A stretch of 64,000 nucleotides of DNA, taken from the NCBI RefSeq assembly GCF_007559435.1, contig NZ_VMBP01000001.1, positions 1,055,406-1,119,405 of the forward strand, read 5' to 3'. Under the pieces are notes generated by a model. That model was not told the DNA's origin. It was given only the letters and a program-made list of their open reading frames with translations, and did not search any database. Within the stretch, counting starts at the first letter, position 1. The number at the start of each line of letters is the position of its first letter. Below are positions 15,662-24,572 of this stretch, piece after piece. The translations under genes were made by a program, and so were the position numbers. This DNA comes from Ancylobacter moscoviensis. GTDB taxonomy: Bacteria; Pseudomonadota; Alphaproteobacteria; Rhizobiales; Xanthobacteraceae.

Positions 15662-16046
15662 TGGCTTACGTCAATTGGCCGGCGGACGTGCCTCACAGGC
15701 CGGAACGCGGAAACTGGAACGTCAAGCGAGGCCGCGAGGCGCTCGCGACAGAGATGGAGGGCGGCGATACCCGTCAGCGCCGCAGGCCCGGGGACGATGT
15801 CGCATCCATGCAATGGGGCGTGGCCTTAACGCGACCCAGATGGCGGCGTTCGAAGCGTTTATCGCCACGGTCGGAGAGGGCGCCGCACGCTTCCTCATGC
15901 CCGTTTCGCTTGACGGCCAGAGCTACACGACACGCGTGATCCAGATCGTCGGCGGCGCCGGTGGCATCAGCTACAGTTCGATCGGCGCCGAGACGCTGGT
16001 TTCGTTTTCCGCGCTCGTCTTTCCCGCCAGCATGACGCCGCCCTGA
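15661..16046 (+). pseudogene. Minor tail protein gene with a single-base frameshift
   Basis: Frame 1 from 15661 reads MAYVNWPADVPHRPERGNWN and continues to DDVASMQWGVALT at ~15828. The protein then resumes in frame 3 as NATQMAAFEAFIATVGEGAARF and ends LVFPASMTPP at 16046. Inserting one base in GCCTTAACG at ~15826-15830 restores a continuous ~128-residue tail protein of the kind found just before DUF1833 genes. A sequencing error would give the same picture. It starts on the stop of the tape-measure C-terminus and ends 1 bp before the next gene. Confidence 0.75.
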
Positions 16047-16047
16047 C

Positions 16048-16584
16048 ATGCCCAATCCCTGGAACGCAGCATGGGAGGAGGCGGAGGCCTCCTGCCGAAC
16101 CGACATCGTCGTCTATGACACGCTGGAGCTTCAGCACCCGGCCATTCAGGACGAGGAAGGCGACGCCAAACCGGCCCGCATCGTCAATGACGTCCTGGAG
16201 CGGACCTTTGGGGTCGAGGCCGGCGCGCTGTTCAACCCGGGTGCGCCCGCGGTGTTCTTTCCGTCGGCCTTCGGCGCGGCCTTCCCGGAATACGCCGAGG
16301 GTCAAATCCCCCAGTGCGAGATCACGATCGACAACGTCGCGCGCGAGCTCACCGCCTACCTCGAGGCGGCCGTTGGCTACAGCGCCGACCTGAAGGCAAT
16401 CTTCCGGCAGTACAGCAGCGAGGACACGTCCGAACCGATCTATGGGCCTGTCGAGTTCATCATCCGTTCGGTGCGGGTCTCCGGCACGACGATCCGCGGC
16501 ACGGCCCGGGTGTCGAACCTCGCCGACAAGAAGTTCCCGACGCGGGTCTACACCCGCAAGCGCTTCCCCGGCCTGGTGCGCTAG
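16048..16584 (+). CDS. Phage tail protein, DUF1833 family
   Basis: 178 residues. The protein opens MPNPWNAAWEEAEASCRTD with VVYDTLELQHPAIQDEEG, and has ITIDNVARELTAYLEAAVG near residue 95 and VEFIIRSVRVSGTTIRGTA near residue 135. This follows the DUF1833 pattern of a small beta-rich protein between minor tail and NlpC/J genes. It probably belongs to the tail tip. It is in the + strand tail operon, with the frameshifted gene just before and a 35-bp gap after. Confidence 0.75.
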   Translation: MPNPWNAAWEEAEASCRTDIVVYDTLELQHPAIQDEEGDAKPARIVNDVLERTFGVEAGALFNPGAPAVFFPSAFGAAFPEYAEGQIPQCEITIDNVARELTAYLEAAVGYSADLKAIFRQYSSEDTSEPIYGPVEFIIRSVRVSGTTIRGTARVSNLADKKFPTRVYTRKRFPGLVR

Positions 16585-16618
16585 GCGCCGGCCATCCTTC
16601 AACATGATGGAGACTGCG

Positions 16619-16909
16619 ATGCTCTCGCGCCGTACGATGCTGCGCACCCTTGGGCTTGGTGCGCCGGCTGCTGCAGCTGCGGCTGTGCTGCCAGACGTTC
16701 CGCTATACAGGGCGGACGCCGAGCAAATGGAACGTTCGCAGCGCCTCGTTACGGCCAGCTACATCGACGCCATTGAGGCTGAGATGGGAGACATCACGGC
16801 CGGCCGGATGATCGTCAGCGGCGTGAACAAGCCGATCGACGAAATCTCCTCGCTCGACGGAAGTCTGACCATCAGTTTCAAATCCGGCGCCTTCGACATC
16901 AGGGCCTGA
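16619..16909 (+). CDS. Small protein with a Tat-like signal inside the tail operon
   Basis: 96 residues from the ATG at 16619, preferred over 16604 because GGAG lies 6 nt before it. MLSRRTMLRTLGLGAPAAA contains a twin-arginine pattern (SRRTML) and an alanine-rich hydrophobic stretch, then a charged mature part (QMERSQRLVTASYIDAIEAE). I do not recognise the mature domain. A folded exported protein among tail genes is unusual. It may be a lysogenic conversion gene or a structural protein whose N-terminus mimics a signal. Confidence 0.6.
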   Translation: MLSRRTMLRTLGLGAPAAAAAAVLPDVPLYRADAEQMERSQRLVTASYIDAIEAEMGDITAGRMIVSGVNKPIDEISSLDGSLTISFKSGAFDIRA

Positions 16910-16911
16910 CC

Positions 16912-17091
16912 ATGCCGCACGCGATCCTCATTCACGGCGAGCGTGTCCGCACCTTCGACACGCGCGAGGAATGCATCGCCGTCGCTCTCAAGCAGTGCTG
17001 GGGGCGCCTCGACGACGCCGGCACGTTCGTCCCTTCGCCTGGTACGGAGATCGTGCCCGTCGACCCGCCGGCCGGTACGGACCCGGAATGA
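16912..17091 (+). CDS. Small conserved-looking phage protein, function unknown
   Basis: 59 residues (MPHAILIHGERVRTFDTREE, then VALKQCWGRLDDAGTFVPSPG). It begins 2 bp after the preceding stop, and its own stop overlaps the next ATG by 4 bp (ATGA), which is good evidence that it is translated as part of the tail operon. There are no signal peptide or membrane segments. The family is not recognised. Confidence 0.65.
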   Translation: MPHAILIHGERVRTFDTREECIAVALKQCWGRLDDAGTFVPSPGTEIVPVDPPAGTDPE

Positions 17092-17507
17092 TCGACCGTT
17101 CCGCCTACCTCACGTCTCTGATCGGGCGGCCGTGGTCACGCGGGTACTCCTGCTGGCATCTGGCCGTCGAGGTCCAGCAGGCGCTTTTCGGTCGCAATCT
17201 GCCTGACGTGAGGCTGCCGGATCAGCCGTCCTGGCGATGGATGATCGATACCATCGAGGCGCACCCGGAGCGCCAGAAATGGCGCGAGACGGCAGCCGCG
17301 CAGGTCGTGGGACTGATCACGGCACCGGATGGTGCGCTGGTCGCCATGGCGCGCGCCGACCGCGTCGCTCATATCGGTGTCTGGCTCGCACCGGAGCGCC
17401 TGGTGCTCCACTGCGACGAGACGTTCGGCGTGCTGGCGGAATCCGTCGCCACGCTGCGCGCTTCAGGCTGGGGCCGCGTCCGCTTCTTCGAGCCTGCCAC
17501 GGACTGA
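17088..17507 (+). CDS. NlpC/P60-like tail peptidase
   Basis: 139 residues. RPWSRGYSCWHLAVEVQQALFG has the cysteine and helix layout of NlpC/P60 cysteine peptidases (YSCWH as the active-site Cys), and AHIGVWLAPERLVLHCDE supplies the histidine block. Phage proteins of this type sit at the tail tip just before gpJ and help cut peptidoglycan during DNA entry. The position, immediately before the J-like gene, supports this call. Confidence 0.8.
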   Translation: MIDRSAYLTSLIGRPWSRGYSCWHLAVEVQQALFGRNLPDVRLPDQPSWRWMIDTIEAHPERQKWRETAAAQVVGLITAPDGALVAMARADRVAHIGVWLAPERLVLHCDETFGVLAESVATLRASGWGRVRFFEPATD

Positions 17508-17511
17508 ACCC

Positions 17512-20500
17512 ATGACCGCTGTGACCGCTCTCCCGGTGCTGCACATCGCGCTGCCGGGGATCGAGCTTGCGCGCGCGATGTCCCGGCCGCGCGAGACCAT
17601 TGCCAGCTTCCTTCGGCGGGTCGGCTGGAGCACCACGCTCGTGCCGACCATCTGCGTCGTTGATGGCGCGCCGGTGCTGCGCGCGGCGTGGCGCAAGACC
17701 CGGATCCGGAGGGGGATGGCGGTCGAGTTCCGGTCGATGCCGCAGGGCGGCTCGATGAGCGGGAGCTCTATCGCCGGCCTGCTCGGCGTCATTGCGCTCT
17801 CTGCCCTGGCGCCCTGGGCCACCGGCGTGCTTGCAAGTGCGCTCAGCATCACCAGCGCCATTGGCAAGGGGCTGCTGGGGGCCGCTATCCTCGCCGGCGG
17901 GAGCTTTCTCCTGTCCATGCTTCCCCGTGTCCAGTCGGGAGGCTCGCAGGACGAGGCGACGCCGATCTATTCGTGGTCGCGGCAGACCAACTCGGCCAAG
18001 CCGCTCCAGCCGGTGCCCTCTGCCTACGGCCGCACCAAGCGCATGCTCGATTATGCCGCGGTCCCCTGGTCGAGCTTTGAGGGCGGCAATCAGTTTCTCC
18101 ACGTCCTGCTGTCCGAGGGCGAGGGCAAGTTCTCGCGTGAGCAGATCCTGATCGACGACACCGTGCTCTGGAACAGCACGACGGGCATCAACCCTAACTT
18201 CAGCGGCGTCACCATCGACTTCTACGATCCTGGTCAGGAGATCACGGCGTTCCCGATCAACGTCGAGACATCCACCGAGGTCGATGGGCAGGAACTGGCC
18301 TATCCGGCGTGGACCGGCGGATTCGTGGTCAACAGCGCCGGCTCGACAGCAACCCGCCTCGTCGTCGACATCGTCATGCCGAGCTGCGGCAAGACCAACG
18401 ATGAGGGCATCCTGACACCTCATGCCGTTGCCGTGATGTCGGAGTACCGGCCGGTCGACAATACCGGCAACCCGACGGGCGACGGATCGTGGTCGACACT
18501 CGCCTTCGGTGGCGGCGCGTTCTGTTCGAAATCTCCGGTGCGCTTCAGCCTGACCGGGGACGTTCCGCCGGGACGTTATGCCGTGCGGGCGCGCCGCACG
18601 ACGCCCTCGTCGACTGATGGTACCGTTCAGGACGACCTGACTTGGGCCGGCCTTCGCGCCTTCATCACCGGGCCGAAGGCGTTCCCCGTCTCCACCATCG
18701 CGATCCGGGCGAGGGCGACGGATCAGTTTTCCGGCGATGCGGCTAGCCAGCTTTCCGTGGTCGAGACCCGCATCCTGCCGGTATGGGATGGCGCCGCGTG
18801 GGTGGATCTGCCGACCCGCTCGCCGGCCTGGGCCGCACTCGATATCGCGACCAATGCCGACTATGGCGGGCGCCTGCCTCTTACGCGCGTGGACTTTCAG
18901 GCCTTCGTCGACCTCGCGGCGCTGAGCGCCAGCCGGGGCGACACCTTCGACTACGATTTCACGTCGACGCAGCCGGTCACGGACGCCCTGGATATCGCTC
19001 TCGCCACTTGCCGCACCAAGCACAAATGGCTCGGGGGCGCCCTTTCGTTGGTGCGCGACCAGTGGTCCTCGATCCCCTCGATGATGCTGACGGATAGCGA
19101 GATCGTCCGTGGCTCCATGGAGATCGAGTACCTGATGAAGCCGACCGAGGCTTCGCAGTGCGTCGTGCTCGAATACATCGACGAGAGTACGTGGAGCATC
19201 GAGGAGGCGGTTGCTCCGCGCGATGCCACCGAGGAGCAGATCGCCGATGCCACGCGGCTCCAACTGCCCGGCATCGGCAATCGCACGCAGGCGCAGCGCG
19301 AGGCGGAGTTCCTTCTCCGGCAGAACCTCTTCCGCCGACGGACGGTGACGCTGGAGACCGAACACGATGGCCGCATGCTGTCGCTCGGCTCCGCCGTTCT
19401 CCTGCAATCCAACCTTCCTCAGCAATGGGGACAGTCCGGCAAGGTAGTCCGCAATGTAGGGCTCGGGCTGTTTCTGGATCGGCCGGCGACGTGGTCGGGC
19501 GGGCAACACTGGATTTCGCTTCGGGACGCACGCGGTCGGGAGTTCGGCCCGATCAAGTGCAGTATGGGACTGAACGCCAGCATTGCCGTGCTGGACAGCG
19601 TCGATCTGGCAGCCGTCGAGGTCGCGCAGGGGCTGGATCTCGCTGACGTGCTGGTGCCCAGCCCGGGCGGCGCGCTGCCGAGTTATGCGCTGGGTCTCGG
19701 GACGACCTGGCGGCAGCGCTGCGTCGTCTCCCGGGGCTCGCCGTCCGGTGACCGCGTCCAGCTGGAATTCTTCGTCGACGACGTGCGCGTCCATGATGAG
19801 GATCACACGGCGCCGCCTCCGCTGCCGGACGGATCGGCTCTGAGCAACCAGGCGCAGCTCGTCGTCGCCGGCCTGAGCGCCCGCTTCATCGCCAATGAAA
19901 TCCCACGGCGCGTCGAGGCAACGTGGTTCCCAGCCGTGGGCGCGATCTCCTATCTCGCCCGGGTATCCTATGACGGCGGCGAGAGCTGGGTACCGCTGCC
20001 GGAAACCCGCGATCCGACGCTATCGGCTGTGGTTGACCCCTATGCGCTGCGTCTCTCGGTAGCGGCCGTGTCTGCGAGCGGGAAGAGGGGGCAGTGGACT
20101 TACATCGACCTCGCCCAGCCCTCCATCAGCAACGACAACGTGCGGGTGATGGTCGATAATTTCGAGGTCGGCCTGCACCAGTACGTCGTCCGCCACAACA
20201 GCGATGCGCTCAGCCGGGTCGAGGCTATCGAGGAGTGGATGGCCGAGCTCGTCGTCGAGCAGGACGCCCAGAACTACAGCGACAAGCAGCGCTGGGATTT
20301 CGAGCTTCGGTCGAGCGCCGAGCGTGTGACCGCCTCCTATACGCAGGCGATCACCGTGGCGACGGGACCGGGCTCGGCGCTGGCGCAGTCGATCACCAAT
20401 CTGCAGGCGCAGGTGGACGACTTCGAGACCAATCTGTCCGTCCGCTGGGTAACGGCGGCCTCGCTGCCCTCCGGCGCCATGGCGGCCTATGAGATCGTCG

Positions 20501-20847
20501 CCAAGGCCAGCAGCGCGGTAAACACGTCGCGGGCGGCAGTGCTGGTCGCTGCCTACGCCGACGGCGCCGGCGGGGCCTATTCGGTCTTCGAGGCCGAAGC
20601 GGACCTCTTCGTGCTGACGCGGCGCGTGAACGGCCAGAGGGTCACGCCGTTCGTCGTCAATGCGACCGGCATCTTCGTCAGCGGAAACATGTATCTCGAC
20701 GGCTCGATCACGGCCGCGAAGCTCAACATCGGCACGCTCTCGGCGATCACCGGCAATATGGGGACGCTGACTGCCGGGCGGATTCTTAGCCCAGACGGGA
20801 AGATCGACTTCAACCTCAACGACGGCTATCTGGATTTCTGGTCCTGA
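17512..20847 (+). CDS. Host-specificity tail tip protein, J-like
   Basis: 1111 residues from the ATG at 17512. Landmarks: an N-terminal ubiquitin/beta-grasp-like region (FLRRVGWSTTLVPTICVVDG), a hydrophobic segment (~80-130), the conserved SRQTNSAKPLQPVPSAYGR near residue 160 typical of gpJ/TipJ proteins, RLQLPGIGNRTQAQREAEFL near residue 580 in the tail-hub part, a fibronectin-like region (~775-870), and a coiled-coil/collar C-terminus ending DGYLDFWS. It forms the central tail tip and decides host adsorption. The stop shares its A with the next start. No frameshift was seen. Confidence 0.88.
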   Translation: MTAVTALPVLHIALPGIELARAMSRPRETIASFLRRVGWSTTLVPTICVVDGAPVLRAAWRKTRIRRGMAVEFRSMPQGGSMSGSSIAGLLGVIALSALAPWATGVLASALSITSAIGKGLLGAAILAGGSFLLSMLPRVQSGGSQDEATPIYSWSRQTNSAKPLQPVPSAYGRTKRMLDYAAVPWSSFEGGNQFLHVLLSEGEGKFSREQILIDDTVLWNSTTGINPNFSGVTIDFYDPGQEITAFPINVETSTEVDGQELAYPAWTGGFVVNSAGSTATRLVVDIVMPSCGKTNDEGILTPHAVAVMSEYRPVDNTGNPTGDGSWSTLAFGGGAFCSKSPVRFSLTGDVPPGRYAVRARRTTPSSTDGTVQDDLTWAGLRAFITGPKAFPVSTIAIRARATDQFSGDAASQLSVVETRILPVWDGAAWVDLPTRSPAWAALDIATNADYGGRLPLTRVDFQAFVDLAALSASRGDTFDYDFTSTQPVTDALDIALATCRTKHKWLGGALSLVRDQWSSIPSMMLTDSEIVRGSMEIEYLMKPTEASQCVVLEYIDESTWSIEEAVAPRDATEEQIADATRLQLPGIGNRTQAQREAEFLLRQNLFRRRTVTLETEHDGRMLSLGSAVLLQSNLPQQWGQSGKVVRNVGLGLFLDRPATWSGGQHWISLRDARGREFGPIKCSMGLNASIAVLDSVDLAAVEVAQGLDLADVLVPSPGGALPSYALGLGTTWRQRCVVSRGSPSGDRVQLEFFVDDVRVHDEDHTAPPPLPDGSALSNQAQLVVAGLSARFIANEIPRRVEATWFPAVGAISYLARVSYDGGESWVPLPETRDPTLSAVVDPYALRLSVAAVSASGKRGQWTYIDLAQPSISNDNVRVMVDNFEVGLHQYVVRHNSDALSRVEAIEEWMAELVVEQDAQNYSDKQRWDFELRSSAERVTASYTQAITVATGPGSALAQSITNLQAQVDDFETNLSVRWVTAASLPSGAMAAYEIVAKASSAVNTSRAAVLVAAYADGAGGAYSVFEAEADLFVLTRRVNGQRVTPFVVNATGIFVSGNMYLDGSITAAKLNIGTLSAITGNMGTLTAGRILSPDGKIDFNLNDGYLDFWS

Positions 20848-22229
20848 TGGCCTCTCATTTTTCCATCTTTCGCGATCCTAGCGGGCTCGTTCGCTTCCGC
20901 TCCTGCCTGCCCCCGTACAATCCGAAAGATCTGAATCTCGACGCGCGTCTCGTTACCTTCGACAGCACATGGACCAGCTCCATGCGGCTGCTCACCAACG
21001 ACGTGGTTCCGGGCTCCTCGCTCTCCACGCGGACGCTGACCTACACCGGTTTCGGCACGACGCCCGGCGACGGCACGCGCACGGTGCGGGTGCTACCGCT
21101 GGCGGGCGCCAACGGCCCCGGCCGGCCGACGCTCGCCTGGATGCGGAACAATGGCGGCACGCTGACCTATCATGCCGCCAATGCCGATGTGTCGACGCCC
21201 GGCACCACGATGAACTACGCCCGCGGCTATGGCGTCTGCGGCGTCACGCTGGTGGACAACGAGATCCAGTTCTCGCCGTCGCGGGCGAGCATGGACTACG
21301 CCTACTTCGTGTTCGGGGTGAGCCCGACGTCGGCGGAGGCCGGCGGAAGCAATGGCGGACGGAGTGGTCTGCATCCGCTTTACGGGCGAGGACTCTTCTT
21401 CTCGCGGCCCGGCTTCAACCATCTGACCTGTACGCTCGACGACATGATGCTGTCGACGCGCCGCAACCACTTCCAGATCGAGGAGACGGGGGCAGCGTTC
21501 CCCCAAACCTATGGCGGGGGCGGGACGACCTTCGGCACCAGCAAGGTGAACGGCGATCCGTTCCCGATCCTGCTGGGTGGCGCTACGCTACGCAATTGCG
21601 GGATCGTGACGCTGAAGAAGTCCTATCCGCATTATCCGCCGGTGATCGCCTATTCGATGGGGACGGGGCACCAGCAGGCGCCCAGCATCTTCTGGTTGTC
21701 GGCCAACCAATTGCTCATCGCCGGCATGCCGGATGGCACGACGGGCATCCGCTATGCCGTCGTCGCCAGCGACCCGGCCTATCAGCCCGGCATCGACACA
21801 TCGAGCGTGTCCCGCATCCGCTTCTGGCGCGGTCAAGAAGCCTTGGTCTCCAAGCACAACATCAGTTGGTTCAATGCCGGGGCTAACGATTTCCTGTTCC
21901 GGTCGAGCCGCATCTCGCCGCGCTTCGCCGACTTCGGGTCGATCCTCACCGGCGGCATCTCCGGGATGTACGGTCTGCCGGCGGGCGGCATCCCGCCGGA
22001 CGGCGCCGGATCGCCCTTCGGCTTCTTCCTCGTGCAAGACCAAGGTCAATGGTGGTGCGGGGCCGGCTTCGTGCACATGCAGGACGTCGTGACCGCCACA
22101 GGCACCTACTACAACACGCGGTTCCGCGCCGCGATCGTCGACCGCACCCGGTACTGGTGGTTCCGCGACGCCGCGTGGACCGGAAGCATGTTCGGCTGGC
22201 TGGCCGCCATGAACCTCAGCGACTTCTAG
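20847..22229 (+). CDS. Large phage tail-associated protein, function unknown
   Basis: 460 residues between the J-like protein and the S74 fibre, overlapping the J-like stop by one base. The sequence is rich in Gly, Thr and aromatic residues, with WRG/YWWFRDAAW-like motifs and no signal peptide or transmembrane helix, which suits an extended beta-structured virion protein. The position suggests a tail tip decoration or baseplate-type receptor protein. I do not recognise a named family. Confidence 0.6.
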   Translation: MASHFSIFRDPSGLVRFRSCLPPYNPKDLNLDARLVTFDSTWTSSMRLLTNDVVPGSSLSTRTLTYTGFGTTPGDGTRTVRVLPLAGANGPGRPTLAWMRNNGGTLTYHAANADVSTPGTTMNYARGYGVCGVTLVDNEIQFSPSRASMDYAYFVFGVSPTSAEAGGSNGGRSGLHPLYGRGLFFSRPGFNHLTCTLDDMMLSTRRNHFQIEETGAAFPQTYGGGGTTFGTSKVNGDPFPILLGGATLRNCGIVTLKKSYPHYPPVIAYSMGTGHQQAPSIFWLSANQLLIAGMPDGTTGIRYAVVASDPAYQPGIDTSSVSRIRFWRGQEALVSKHNISWFNAGANDFLFRSSRISPRFADFGSILTGGISGMYGLPAGGIPPDGAGSPFGFFLVQDQGQWWCGAGFVHMQDVVTATGTYYNTRFRAAIVDRTRYWWFRDAAWTGSMFGWLAAMNLSDF

Positions 22230-22239
22230 GACACCCCAC

Positions 22240-23586
22240 ATGGCTGATTATTACAACACCGGCACGGTGAGCGTGGCGGCGGATGGCATCACCGTGACCG
22301 GCGCCGGCACCTTCTGGGAGCCGATCATCCGCGATGGCGACACGATGGAGGTTGCGGGACAGCGGGTGACCGTCGGCGTGGTGGTGGGCAATACCGCCCT
22401 CGTGCTGGCCTCGCCGGTTGCCGGCGCCCCGATCAGCGGCGCCGCCTATGCGATCCGCTTCGACGCGCCGACGCGCTTCAAGAACGTCACCCTGCTCTCG
22501 CAGGTGCGCTCGATGCTCGACCAGATCGGGATATTCGAGAAGGCCCGCCCGAACTACGAGGTCCAGTCGCTCGGCACCAACGCGCCGCCTGGCGCGCCGG
22601 TGACCGGCGATCTCTACGTCGTCGGCACCGCGCCGACCGGGGCATGGGCGGGGCAGGCGAACAACTTGGCGCAATGGACCGGCTCGGCCTGGCTGATCAC
22701 CGCCCCGCAGCGGGGCACGACGGTGGTGAGCGTCGCGACTGGCAAGACCTATATCTGGTCGGGAGGCGCGTGGGGTGTCTATGTGCCGCCGTCCCCCTTT
22801 ATTGAGGGGCTGATGGACGACGCCGATGCTGCTGCTGCGCGTGCCACGCTGGGGGCTTGGGAGGATCGAGGTTACGTGCCGGTGCAGCAGGGCACCGGCA
22901 TAGATCAGAGCGGCAACCTCATAAAAATCGGCCTCAAAACCGGGAACAAGATCGGGATAACTGTCGATACCACCAATTTCGGCAATCTAGCCCGTGAAGG
23001 CGCAGCAGAGTTCACCGGCACCCCCACCGCTCCCACTGCTGCCGCAGCTACCAATACGACGCAGATCGCCACCACAGCCTTTGTTTGGGCGTGGGCAAAT
23101 GCCAGCGTGCGAGAATCTAGCACCGGGATGCTGAAAGGGCCCGGCTTCCGGGACACCGGAAGTGGATATGGTGGTCACCTTAGACTTCAAATGTCCAATA
23201 AGCTGAGCTTTCATTGGAACAATGGCTTTTACTACAACGTCGACGACAATTCGTGGGTGCTGATCAATTCGTCGCCGTCTGACGGAAATCTGAAGAAGGA
23301 CGTTTCCGACCTCCACGGTGCGCTCGCTAAGGTGCGGGCTCTTGAGCCGAAGGAATTCGAGTTTGTCGCCGACCTTCCGATTGCACACACGCTAGGCCGC
23401 CATCCTGGTCTGATCGCCCAGAACGTGCAGACGGTGCTTCCTTCGGCGATCGAGGAATCCACCTTGCCGGAGAGCGAGGACAGCTACCTTCGATATGCGC
23501 AGGATGCCGACAAGCAGCTTATCGCCCTGCTCATCGGAGCGGTGAAGGAACTCGCGGCGCGCGTCGAGCAGCTTGAGGGCGCGTGA
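22240..23586 (+). CDS. Tail fibre with DUF2793 region and C-terminal S74 chaperone-peptidase
   Basis: 448 residues. Residues ~115-190 (TAPTGAWAGQANNLAQWTG, then GKTYIWSGGAW) match DUF2793 of tail fibres. A fibre repeat follows (GTPTAPTAAAATNTTQIATT). The C-terminal ~110 residues form an intramolecular chaperone S74 domain: SPSDGNLKKDV with the Ser-Asp...Lys motif, then HPGLIAQNVQTVLP and a final coiled coil. S74 domains trimerise the fibre and then cut themselves off. The base composition becomes more AT-rich from ~22900, suggesting a swapped receptor-binding end. Confidence 0.85.
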   Translation: MADYYNTGTVSVAADGITVTGAGTFWEPIIRDGDTMEVAGQRVTVGVVVGNTALVLASPVAGAPISGAAYAIRFDAPTRFKNVTLLSQVRSMLDQIGIFEKARPNYEVQSLGTNAPPGAPVTGDLYVVGTAPTGAWAGQANNLAQWTGSAWLITAPQRGTTVVSVATGKTYIWSGGAWGVYVPPSPFIEGLMDDADAAAARATLGAWEDRGYVPVQQGTGIDQSGNLIKIGLKTGNKIGITVDTTNFGNLAREGAAEFTGTPTAPTAAAATNTTQIATTAFVWAWANASVRESSTGMLKGPGFRDTGSGYGGHLRLQMSNKLSFHWNNGFYYNVDDNSWVLINSSPSDGNLKKDVSDLHGALAKVRALEPKEFEFVADLPIAHTLGRHPGLIAQNVQTVLPSAIEESTLPESEDSYLRYAQDADKQLIALLIGAVKELAARVEQLEGA

Positions 23587-23899
23587 CGGCGGCGCGGCCA
23601 TCGAGGCTGTGCCGCCTCGGCGCCAAGCAGGCGATCGATCTTGCGGAAGATGAAGCCGCCGCACGGGCTGCGGCCGAGGTGGTGTGGCCGGGGTGAGAGA
23701 CTGGCCGGGCCAACGGGCGGGTCAACCTGGCCCGCTTCTCTGCTCCAACGGGATTGCGGGGGAGGATCTCTGTCCCGCTGGCGCGTCGACGGGCATCGAC
23801 GTGAAGCGAACGCCATATCATCCTGATGGTTCCCATCGGCGGGAAGCGCAGGAGCGCTGACGGGCCGGATGGCGGCGCGGCCATCAATGCCGTGTCGCC
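23587..23899. other. Non-coding gap after the tail fibre gene
   Basis: No convincing gene on either strand. A short motif, GGCGGCGCGGCCATC followed by a similar GTG.CGCCTC block, appears at both ends (near 23590 and 23873), so the gap may carry a degenerate duplication. Longer frames here look like shadows without ribosome sites. Confidence 0.4.
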
Positions 23900-24214
23900 T
23901 CACTTCATCCAGACCGCCCACCACGGGGCATAACAGCCAAGCGGGGGCAGGAACTTCGAATGCTGCGGTTTCGATTGGCAATCAGCCCGACCGGACACGC
24001 TGTATCCCCGTGACACCATGCAGGCAGACACAGCGTCATATGGGTCTCCGGGCTGCCACGCCACCTGTTGCGCGCAACCGAATACGTCGCCTTCGCGCAT
24101 CTGGTCGTAGATCAGTAAACCGGTGAAGAAGGCATAGAAGGCTGCGACGATGAGGATCGGCGCACACAGCACGACGACGATGATTGTCTTGAGGGTCACC
24201 CCGTCGCCTTTCAT
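23900..24214 (-). CDS. Small membrane protein, function unknown
   Basis: Up to 104 residues. The N-terminus has one strong transmembrane helix (KTIIVVVLCAPILIVAAFYA) and the rest is a cysteine-containing soluble part (FGCAQQVAWQPGDPYDAVSAC, then GCYAPWWAVWM). It runs against the late operon, as phage morons often do. A GTG 15 bp inside (VTLKTIIV) has AAAGG 7 nt upstream and may be the true start. No family is recognised. Confidence 0.5.
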   Translation of the reverse strand: MKGDGVTLKTIIVVVLCAPILIVAAFYAFFTGLLIYDQMREGDVFGCAQQVAWQPGDPYDAVSACMVSRGYSVSGRADCQSKPQHSKFLPPLGCYAPWWAVWMK

Positions 24215-24289
24215 CGCAGAGTTACGTTGGGTTCGGCTGAACCCTACCTCGCAACCGTCGGCATGGCCATGGGAGGCACAAGCGGAGCT

Positions 24290-24334
24290 GACGGGCCGGG
24301 TGGCGGTGCATGGCGGGCTGCCACCCGGCCCGTC
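24290..24334. other. Long perfect hairpin in the pre-endolysin gap
   Basis: GACGGGCCGGGTGGC at 24290-24304 is the exact reverse complement of 24320-24334, with a 15-nt loop. No T-run follows. The core TGACGGGCCGG also occurs near 23857 and 24384. It may be a transcript-end or stability element. No gene is seen in 24215-24523. Confidence 0.55.
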
Positions 24335-24523
24335 CCATCCGCCGCAGTGCCACAGGAACGGCGGATAGCCTCAAGAATTGCTTTGACGGGCCGGACGGTC
24401 CAGCCCCCGCAACCGCTTTCCGCCCGGCCCGGCCCCGGCGCGGTGCTGGCGGGCATGCGCCGAGACCGGCGCATCATACCCACGACGTACGACACGCGAT
24501 TGAACGTGCCCGACCCATCCGCC

Positions 24524-24548
24524 GCCGCCCTCTGAGGCGGCTTTTTTA
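24524..24548 (+). terminator. Intrinsic terminator before the endolysin gene
   Basis: GCCGCC, a 6-nt loop and GGCGGC (24524-24541) are followed directly by TTTTTT. It ends + strand transcription only 25 bp before the endolysin ATG at 24573, so the lysis genes need anti-termination or read-through from the tail operon, or a promoter nested inside this short gap. Confidence 0.8.
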
Positions 24549-24572
24549 TTGCCCGCAGATCTGGAGACTGCC

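Noticed and set aside
17317-19806. An 829-codon open frame on the - strand
   Set aside because: It is a shadow of the J-like tail tip gene, with no ribosome site or family motifs.
23484-23981. - strand frames after the tail fibre gene
   Set aside because: They are Arg/Ala-rich, overlap the fibre C-terminus, and have no ribosome sites.
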